Positions 52,403-57,952 of a stretch of DNA of 57,952 nt are shown in pieces; the stretch's first letter is position 1, and each line of letters opens with the position of its first letter. Source of the stretch: Desulfobacteraceae bacterium (GTDB lineage: Bacteria; Desulfobacterota; Syntrophobacteria; Syntrophobacterales; Syntrophobacteraceae). The stretch lies in the NCBI GenBank assembly GCA_021372635.1, contig JAJFUA010000116.1:1-57952 (forward strand), given 5' to 3'. Under the pieces are notes generated by a model. It ran no database searches and was not told the DNA's origin. It saw only the letters and a program-made list of their open reading frames with translations. The translations under genes were made by a program, and so were the position numbers.

Positions 52403-53122
52403 TCAGGTCTTCTTCCGACAGACGGCGGCTATCTTCTTGCTGAAAATCCTGTTCGACTTGCCGTACAGCATGAAGCAGATCCTGAACGCCGCGGACAATG
52501 ATTTTGTCAGAAACATTCCGATATAATTGAGAGGGTTATGGTAAAACACATACAAATTCAGCGGAAAGACGTGGATATCTTGATAATTCGTCAGTTCCAG
52601 CACCTGTCTCAGGCTGGATTCTGTAAACGAGTTGAAATGATCGAAGTTCTGGGCCAGGGCTTCCGCGCCGGTAATGGGGTTTGCGCCGTTCAGGGAATGA
52701 ACGAGCAGTATTCCGTCGTCCTTCAGGTTGCGGTGGCACAGCCCCAGGAATTCCAGTATTTCTTCCTTGGTCAGGTGATTCAGTTCCTGTTCCGCCACGA
52801 TAACGTCGAATACCTCCCCGTTCGCTTCCAGGAAATCGAAGGCCTTCTCCACCCGGCAGTTGAGGCTGCGTTTCCTCGCGCAGTCAATCTTCCGCTGATC
52901 CGAATCGATGCCCTGCACGTTGGGATAGCCGGAATCCTTGAGCAGATTCACAAAGTATCCGGGGCCGCAGCTGATCACCAGTATCCTGGATTGACGCTCT
53001 GCCGGTATGTATTTCAGGTAATTGCTCCGGTAGAATCTGTGAAAGGAGTCATAGCCCTTTTCGATGTTCGCGGGAGCCTCCCAGAAGGAATCGAAGGGTT
53101 CGATCTTGGCTGTCAGTTGCAT
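52403..53122 (-). CDS. Class I SAM-dependent methyltransferase
   Basis: 239 residues. The SAM-binding motif SRILVISCGPGYFVNLLKDSG is near residues 44-64, with IDSDQRKIDCARK after it and FDVIVAEQELNHLTKEE at the active site, a Methyltransf_11/23-type fold. The C-terminal 50 residues are more hydrophobic (FYHNPLNYIGMFLTKSLSAAF), perhaps for membrane contact. It could methylate a sugar or terminate a chain. Start MQLTAKIEP at 53122 has a GGGGAG site. Confidence 0.82.
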   Translation of the reverse strand: MQLTAKIEPFDSFWEAPANIEKGYDSFHRFYRSNYLKYIPAERQSRILVISCGPGYFVNLLKDSGYPNVQGIDSDQRKIDCARKRSLNCRVEKAFDFLEANGEVFDVIVAEQELNHLTKEEILEFLGLCHRNLKDDGILLVHSLNGANPITGAEALAQNFDHFNSFTESSLRQVLELTNYQDIHVFPLNLYVFYHNPLNYIGMFLTKSLSAAFRICFMLYGKSNRIFSKKIAAVCRKKT

Positions 53123-53147
53123 CGGATTTGATCTCCCCTGTTCCCGG

Positions 53148-53810
53148 TCATTCCGGGACTGATGCGGCTGCTGGACGCGCCGCGAGCCTGTCCGGTTCCG
53201 CTTCTTTCCGGAGAGACGGAGACTCGGTGCGGGAACGGCACAGGGCGCTTTCCACAAGTTCACAGACGATGTGGCCCAGGGTGATGTGGACTTCCTGGAT
53301 CCTGGGAGTCTGGGAGGACGGGACGACGATGGAAAGGTCGACGATCCCGCCCAGTTCCCCTCCGCCGTTCCCCAGAAAGCCGATGACCTTGCAGGCGTTC
53401 TTCCGGCAGATCTCCACCGCCTCCACGATATTCCTGGAATTGCCGCTCGTGCTTATGGCCAGAAAGATGTCGCCCTCCCGGAGCAGTCCTTCCAGTTGGC
53501 GTGCGAACACGCTGTGAAAGCCGTAATCGTTCCCGAGGGCGGTGAGAATCGAAGTGTCGGTGGTCAACGCTATTGCGGGCAGGGACCGGCGCTCCATGCG
53601 AAACCGGCCCACGAATTCGGCCGCGATGTGCTGCGCGTCCGCAGCACTTCCTCCATTTCCGGCGATCAGGATCTTGTTGCCGCTTTCGAAGGCGTTCACT
53701 ATCCACCGGACTGCCGTCGCGACTTCCTGCGACAGCGTTTGCCTGGCGCGTTCGACGGTCCTGATGTGTTCCTCGATGAGGGCGTTGACGTTATTTTCCA
53801 TGTATTCCAT
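53148..53810 (-). CDS. gmhA: Phosphoheptose isomerase-like SIS protein (copy 2)
   Basis: 220 residues. It is a closer match to canonical GmhA than copy 1: AGNGGSAADAQHIAAEFVGRF, ALTTDTSILTALGNDYGFHSVFARQLE, ISTSGNSRNIVEAVEICR and HITLGHIVCELVE. GmhA makes D-glycero-D-manno-heptose 7-phosphate. The last 30 residues (RSRTESPSLRKEAEPDRLA) are an extra charged tail. It lies next to a GT9 heptosyltransferase-like gene. The start may be 53810 or the second ATG at 53801. Confidence 0.88.
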   Translation of the reverse strand: MEYMENNVNALIEEHIRTVERARQTLSQEVATAVRWIVNAFESGNKILIAGNGGSAADAQHIAAEFVGRFRMERRSLPAIALTTDTSILTALGNDYGFHSVFARQLEGLLREGDIFLAISTSGNSRNIVEAVEICRKNACKVIGFLGNGGGELGGIVDLSIVVPSSQTPRIQEVHITLGHIVCELVESALCRSRTESPSLRKEAEPDRLAARPAAASVPE

Positions 53811-53836
53811 CCAGTGCCGCTCAGCGGCGTGTGAAA

Positions 53837-55075
53837 TTACCTGAGAGATTCCAGGGTGTGCGGCTTGAAGGGTTCGAGGGGGATGTGCTCGATGGGGGTG
53901 CCCGTGCCGCGCAGCAGTCGCTGCTTGGAGCGCCTGTATTCGTAGAACACCTCGGACGCCGATATGTCCCGAATGCACGCCCTGTCGTACGAACAGCGGG
54001 GGAACTCGCCCAGTCGTGAATAATTCACACACGGCACGCAGAAATAGTTCTTCCGGATTCCGACGTGGTCTTCTCCGGGAGGTTTGAAGCGCTCCATGAC
54101 GCCCGGCCCCCAGAGTGATATGGTGCTGCAGCCCATGGAGGCGGCCATGTAGACCATTCCTCCGTCGCAGGCGACGAGGATCTTGCAGAGTCTGAATATT
54201 CCCAGGGCGTCCATGAAAGTCGTCCGGCCCACGAGATTCAGTACCCTGTCGTGCGCCCGAAGATGCCCCAGCACCTCCCCGGCATCCTCCCGGTCGGCCC
54301 GCGACCCCACCAGGACGACCCTCGTCCTCGGGTCTTCCTCGAGCATGTACTCGATCAGGGAGGCGAACCGCGACATGACCCAGCGGTGGTGCGGTTTCAG
54401 CACTCCCGGGGCGACCGCGGCGACAAAGTCCGACTCCCAGTCCAGGCCGTTTGCCGCAAAGGTCTTTTCGGCATTCCGCAGGGCCGCTTCGGGCAGCGGA
54501 CAGCGAATATCCACGGCCTCCCGGGGGTCCGCATCGATGCCGATCACTTTCAACTGCCTGGTCATGTTCAGGGAATCGTAGTTCTTTTCGTTCGCGTAGG
54601 TCACGTGGTGCGTGTAGAGGAGCCTTCGGCTGCTCGTGTCGAACCCGACCCGGATGGCGGCGCCGGAAAGATAGGACACGATGGAGCTGACCTTCCTGAA
54701 AGGCTCCAGGTCCAGCACGACGTCGAAACGGGTGCGAAGTATCTTGAGGATGTTCCGGAACAGGCTTTTCGGATCGTCCATGACGATGAGTTCGTCGAAC
54801 AGGGGGAGGTTTTTCAGGGCCGCCTGGTTTTTTTTCTGAAGCACCAGGGTAATCCTGCCCTTTGGAAAACTCCTTCTCAGTATCTTCAGGAAAGGTACGG
54901 CCATCAGTGCGTCTCCGAGGCCTCCCGGGCGAATCACCAGGAAGTGCGAACCCTCGTCCGGTTCGGGATGGAAAGGCACCTGCCCGCGCCGGCCCAGCCT
55001 GGCCAGGAGCACAAACGCGTAGAACGCGATCCGGAAAACATACTTATCGAGAAAAACGAGAAGGTGACGATTCAC
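53837..55075 (-). CDS. Family 9 glycosyltransferase (heptosyltransferase-like)
   Basis: 412 residues. GT9 signature: FLVIRPGGLGDALMAVPFLKILRRSFP near 55, a large C-terminal lobe with VAAVAPGVLKPHHRWVMSRF, VACDGGMVYMAASMGCSTISLWGP, and a Cys-rich CVPCVNYSRLGEFPRCSYDRAC region typical of ADP-heptose:LPS heptosyltransferase relatives. With gmhA just downstream, heptose transfer is likely. I choose the GTG start at 55075 (NRHLLVFLDKYVF, AGGG site); extending to 55189 would overlap the epimerase gene by 56 bases. Confidence 0.85.
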   Translation of the reverse strand: MNRHLLVFLDKYVFRIAFYAFVLLARLGRRGQVPFHPEPDEGSHFLVIRPGGLGDALMAVPFLKILRRSFPKGRITLVLQKKNQAALKNLPLFDELIVMDDPKSLFRNILKILRTRFDVVLDLEPFRKVSSIVSYLSGAAIRVGFDTSSRRLLYTHHVTYANEKNYDSLNMTRQLKVIGIDADPREAVDIRCPLPEAALRNAEKTFAANGLDWESDFVAAVAPGVLKPHHRWVMSRFASLIEYMLEEDPRTRVVLVGSRADREDAGEVLGHLRAHDRVLNLVGRTTFMDALGIFRLCKILVACDGGMVYMAASMGCSTISLWGPGVMERFKPPGEDHVGIRKNYFCVPCVNYSRLGEFPRCSYDRACIRDISASEVFYEYRRSKQRLLRGTGTPIEHIPLEPFKPHTLESLR

Positions 55076-55133
55076 GGAACAAGCCCTTTCGTTCCATCCG
55101 GCGTTTTTCAAAGCCGGTCCAGCCCAGCCAGTC

Positions 55134-56123
55134 TCACAGGTAGCCCATTTCCTCGTACCACTGTTTTGTCTTTCCGACTCCCTGCTCAAACCCGACCCTG
55201 GGCTCGAAGCCCAGGACTTTCGAAGCGTTCTCCCGCGAAAACACGAAACTCTTTCTGAAAAAATCCATCCTCCTTCGATGGATCGGAGGCTGAATCCTCA
55301 AGGGCCGGAAGATCCCTTCCGCGACTACGGCCAGCGCCATGAAGGGGAAGAGAGGAGCGTGGAAGGCGGGCGCCTTTTTGCCGAACTGCGCCGCGATGGC
55401 CGCCGTCATCTGGTTGGTCGTCATCGGCTCTTTGCCGGCGAGAACGAACACATTGCCCACCGCTGAAGGCGAGGTCGAGGCGAGAGAAAAGCCGTCGAGC
55501 AGATCGTCGATGTAAATCAGGTGGTGCAGGTTCTCTCCCCTGCCGATCGTGAAATAGATGCCCCTGCTGATTCCCTTGAAGAGCTTCAGGAGCCTGAAAT
55601 CGCCGGGACCGTACGTCTCGGATATGCGTATCACCGTCACCGGTAGCTTGTCCGCAAAGGACCGGACGGCCTTTTCCCCTTCCAGCTTCGTGATCCCGTA
55701 GATATTGTCGGGCCTCAGCGAGGACTGTTCGTTGATGTGCCCTTCCAGCGACGCGCCGTACACCCCGATGGTGCTCCCGTGGACGAAACGCTTCACGCCC
55801 GCCTCCACACTGGCTTCCATGATGTTCCTGGTGCCGGTGACGTTCACATCCCAGAACACGCTGTCGGGCACATTGGCTTCGTGTTGAGCGGCCGCCAGGT
55901 GGTAGACGACGTCGACTCCCCGCAGCAGTTCCGGGAGCGACTCCCTGCTGGTCACTGAAGAAACCGCTACTTCCGCGCCCAGATCTTCCAGCATTTCCCT
56001 GTTCTGAGCTTCCCGGGGATTCCTTTCACGCCCCAGAACGGTGACGGAATCTCCCCTGCGGAGGCATCTCAAGGCCAGCCTGGACCCTATAAAACCGGTA
56101 CCGCCGGTAATCAGGACTTTCAT
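55134..56123 (-). CDS. NAD-dependent nucleotide-sugar epimerase/dehydratase (extended SDR)
   Basis: 329 residues. Rossmann motif GGTGFIGS at 7-14, HGSTIGVYG with the catalytic Thr/Ser, and the YGITK form of the YxxxK pair near residue 143. The C-terminal half has a hydrophobic stretch (FHAPLFPFMALAVVAEGIF) seen in the 3-beta-HSD-like branch of extended SDRs, which also includes GDP- or UDP-sugar epimerases. The exact sugar cannot be named. Good GAGGG site; it follows the GlpD-like gene by 10 bases. Confidence 0.82.
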   Translation of the reverse strand: MKVLITGGTGFIGSRLALRCLRRGDSVTVLGRERNPREAQNREMLEDLGAEVAVSSVTSRESLPELLRGVDVVYHLAAAQHEANVPDSVFWDVNVTGTRNIMEASVEAGVKRFVHGSTIGVYGASLEGHINEQSSLRPDNIYGITKLEGEKAVRSFADKLPVTVIRISETYGPGDFRLLKLFKGISRGIYFTIGRGENLHHLIYIDDLLDGFSLASTSPSAVGNVFVLAGKEPMTTNQMTAAIAAQFGKKAPAFHAPLFPFMALAVVAEGIFRPLRIQPPIHRRRMDFFRKSFVFSRENASKVLGFEPRVGFEQGVGKTKQWYEEMGYL

Positions 56124-56133
56124 CGGGTTCCCT

Positions 56134-57810
56134 CTATGAGCCGTAACGGGGGAAATGGCTCATCACCTCGCGAATCTCCCGTTCCCTTCGCGCCTCGTCC
56201 CATTTCATCTCGTCGGCCATGACGGCGGTACACGCCCGAAGGCTGGATTCCCCGGGGTATGCCCCGGTACCCAGATCCGTTCTTCTGAAGACCACGTCCT
56301 CCAGCTTCTGGGCCATCTCTTCCCGAACGGCGTGCACCACTTCCGCGCCGATCACCTGCGACTCTCCCAGCGTGGCCCCCCACGCCGGGTTTTCACCGGT
56401 GTACCGCAGCACCTCTCCATACCTGGCTCCGTAATTGTGCGCCAGGTGACGCATCACCTCCATCGATCGCGGATTTCCATTCTGCCGGCCGGCCTGCTGC
56501 AAAAAACCTTCGAAGTCGTCGATCTTGCCGCCGTAGATCCTGGTGGTTGAAGTCCTGGATGCCGCCGGGGCTTTTCCCAGCTTCCTGAAGATCAGGTCGA
56601 CCGCCTTTTCGGCCATTCCCCGGGCCGTGGTGGCCCGCACTCCGATAAGAGTCACGAGGCCTTCCACTCCGTATTCCCGTGCATGGTCTATGAGGAGCGA
56701 CCTCTTGCCGAAGCTCAGGTCCTCCGCACCCTCGCTGTTTTCGCCGAAGAGAGTCAGGCCGGTGTTGATCATCGAGACGTCTTCGAGAGTGATCGCAAAA
56801 GCTGGATAGGATGCATTCACCTCGTCGATGTAGCCCCGGATCTCTTCCTCCCTTACCCCGATGCCGTCGGGGCCGGACTTGTGGACTTTGTGCCACACGC
56901 CGACGAGCGAGTATTCCCGCCAGGGAACGACGAAAACATGGCGGCCTTTCCGGCTCAGAACGGCGTCGGGATCCTTCGTGTGGAGCTGGATGGCCAGAGC
57001 GTGGCTGCGCGCGAGAGGGCGCCGCACGACGAAGCCGAGATCCCGTGAAAAGCTGGGTACCGGCCTCAGGCGGATGGAGGCTCCGTCGGCCAGCAGGCGA
57101 TCGGCCCAGGGACCGGCGGCGTTGAGAACCATTTTCCCCCGGATATCGAACCCGGCGCCCGTGAGAACGTCCCGCACCCTGACGCCGCAAATGCGCTCAT
57201 GTTTTCGAACGAAACCGACGGCCTCGCAGTAGTTGCCGATGCACGCCCCCGCCATCACCGCCGAGCGCAGGAAAGCGAGAGCGAGCCGGGGTGGGTTGTA
57301 GAACTGGGCGTCGAAAAAGACGCCCGCGCCCGTCAGCCCTTCCTGCTTGAGATGGGGATACACTTCCAGGCACTCATCCCGGGAGATGATGCGCCCGCGG
57401 GGAATGCGGCGCGCCTCGTCCCCCAGGCCCCGGTTCCTGTCCGAGGTGATGAGATCGTACAGGAGCAGGCCGGCCCCCAGGACCTCCCTGCCCTGCATTC
57501 CATTGCCGTAGGTCGGCATGAGGATCGGAATCGGCCGGACGAGGTGCGGGGCGATGCGCAGAAGAATGCTGCGTTCCCGGCACGATTCGCGAACACGCTG
57601 GATATCCGCGTGCTGCAGGTAGCGTATGCCTCCATGGACCATCTTCAGGTGGTTCGCGGAAGTGGCACAGCAAAAATCGCCGCGCTCCACGAGCGCCACG
57701 GAGAGCCCTCGGGATGCCGCTTCCCAGGCTGCACAGGACCCGAAGGCTCCCGCTCCCAGAACGATCACGTCATATTCCTGGCTGGCCAGCGATGAAAGAT
57801 CTCTTTTCAT
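56134..57810 (-). CDS. glpD: FAD-dependent glycerol-3-phosphate dehydrogenase-like protein
   Basis: 558 residues. FAD-binding GAGAFGSCAAWEAASRGLSVALVERGDF near 19, HGGIRYLQ, FYNPPRLALAFLRSA, and the C-terminal GlpD domain with RTDLGTG. Classic GlpD oxidises sn-glycerol 3-phosphate to dihydroxyacetone phosphate at the membrane and feeds the quinone pool. Its place in a glycan operon, six bases after a GT2 gene and 10 bases before an epimerase, is unusual; it may oxidise a glycerol-phosphate or polyol side group or supply a precursor. Residues that set substrate choice were not compared. Confidence 0.82.
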   Translation of the reverse strand: MKRDLSSLASQEYDVIVLGAGAFGSCAAWEAASRGLSVALVERGDFCCATSANHLKMVHGGIRYLQHADIQRVRESCRERSILLRIAPHLVRPIPILMPTYGNGMQGREVLGAGLLLYDLITSDRNRGLGDEARRIPRGRIISRDECLEVYPHLKQEGLTGAGVFFDAQFYNPPRLALAFLRSAVMAGACIGNYCEAVGFVRKHERICGVRVRDVLTGAGFDIRGKMVLNAAGPWADRLLADGASIRLRPVPSFSRDLGFVVRRPLARSHALAIQLHTKDPDAVLSRKGRHVFVVPWREYSLVGVWHKVHKSGPDGIGVREEEIRGYIDEVNASYPAFAITLEDVSMINTGLTLFGENSEGAEDLSFGKRSLLIDHAREYGVEGLVTLIGVRATTARGMAEKAVDLIFRKLGKAPAASRTSTTRIYGGKIDDFEGFLQQAGRQNGNPRSMEVMRHLAHNYGARYGEVLRYTGENPAWGATLGESQVIGAEVVHAVREEMAQKLEDVVFRRTDLGTGAYPGESSLRACTAVMADEMKWDEARREREIREVMSHFPRYGS

Positions 57811-57816
57811 GGGCGG

Positions 57817-57952
57817 TCATATTCTTTTTTCGATCGTGTACTTGCTCTTGTGGCGGCCATAGACGAAGGTGATGATCTCCCCGAGCAGGCCGGTGCTCGC
57901 CGCCTGGATGCCCAGGACCATCAGGAACATTCCCAGCAGCAGGAACGGGCGG
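57817..57952 (-). CDS. Family 2 glycosyltransferase, C-terminal fragment
   Basis: The last 44 codons of a gene entering from the right. The visible end (RPFLLLGMFLMVLGIQAAS, then TGLLGEIITFVYGRHKSKY) is the membrane-hairpin tail of polyprenyl-phosphate sugar synthases of the DPM/GT2 type. It stops six bases before the GlpD-like start and so heads the same transcript. The catalytic domain is outside the window. Confidence 0.7.
   Translation of the reverse strand, partial: RPFLLLGMFLMVLGIQAASTGLLGEIITFVYGRHKSKYTIEKRI

Noticed and set aside
1-57952. CRISPR arrays, tRNA and rRNA genes
   Set aside because: No regular direct repeats with spacers and no cloverleaf or rRNA-like sequence was noticed on either strand.

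Overview
The window is one large extracellular-polysaccharide / surface-glycan biosynthesis locus from a GC-rich Gram-negative bacterium. The gene types suggest a deltaproteobacterial (Desulfobacterota, Syntrophobacter-like) genome: an exosortase-locus type ATPase at the left edge, FkbH/ACP genes, discoidin-module secreted proteins, ADP/GDP-heptose genes and many family-4 glycosyltransferases. The taxon is an inference from style and codon use; no rRNA or other marker is present.

Nearly all genes lie on the minus strand, so the locus reads from right to left, with many 4-base (ATGA) or short overlaps that indicate long operons. From the right: a family-2 glycosyltransferase tail, a GlpD-like dehydrogenase, a nucleotide-sugar epimerase, a GT9 heptosyltransferase-like protein, GmhA copy 2, a methyltransferase, a hexapeptide acyltransferase and two GT4 enzymes, a PIG-L deacetylase, a Wzx-like flippase and an AsnB-type amidotransferase (44655-57952). 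Next comes a secreted block: a 1088-residue discoidin/PKD/SGNH-esterase protein, an NTF2-like lipoprotein candidate, a YdjM-like membrane hydrolase and a GT39-type enzyme (38561-44620). The core (15609-38465) holds a methyltransferase, a second Wzx, six GT4 enzymes, an AlgD-type GDP-mannose dehydrogenase, a Wzy-like polymerase, a radical SAM/SPASM protein, a WbpB/WbpE/WbpD-like set for a diacetamido-uronic acid, two initiating phosphoglycosyltransferases, and the heptose genes hddA, hddC and gmhA.

A plus-strand island (12309-15485) interrupts the locus. It encodes two exported proteins, one fibronectin-III plus two discoidin domains and one right-handed beta-helix. It is preceded by a sigma-54-like promoter and inverted repeats, and sits next to an IS630 OrfA remnant. 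To its left is the most unusual block (4456-10793): two NodB-like deacetylase-fold proteins bracket an FkbH-type HAD protein, a small acyl carrier protein, a hexapeptide acyltransferase and a small coupled ORF. This looks like a dedicated route for loading a three-carbon glyceryl-type acyl group on an ACP and placing it on a sugar. The left end holds a formylglycine-generating-enzyme-fold protein lacking one catalytic Cys, a GT2-GtrA fusion, a GT-C membrane enzyme and the N-terminus of an ExeA/exosortase-type ATPase.

Together the genes could make nucleotide-activated GDP-D-glycero-D-manno-heptose, GDP-mannuronate and a UDP-diacetamido-uronate, assemble repeat units on undecaprenyl phosphate, flip and polymerise them (Wzx/Wzy), decorate them (acyl, methyl, amide, deacetylation), and export proteins that bind or edit the product. 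No tRNA, rRNA or CRISPR array was seen.
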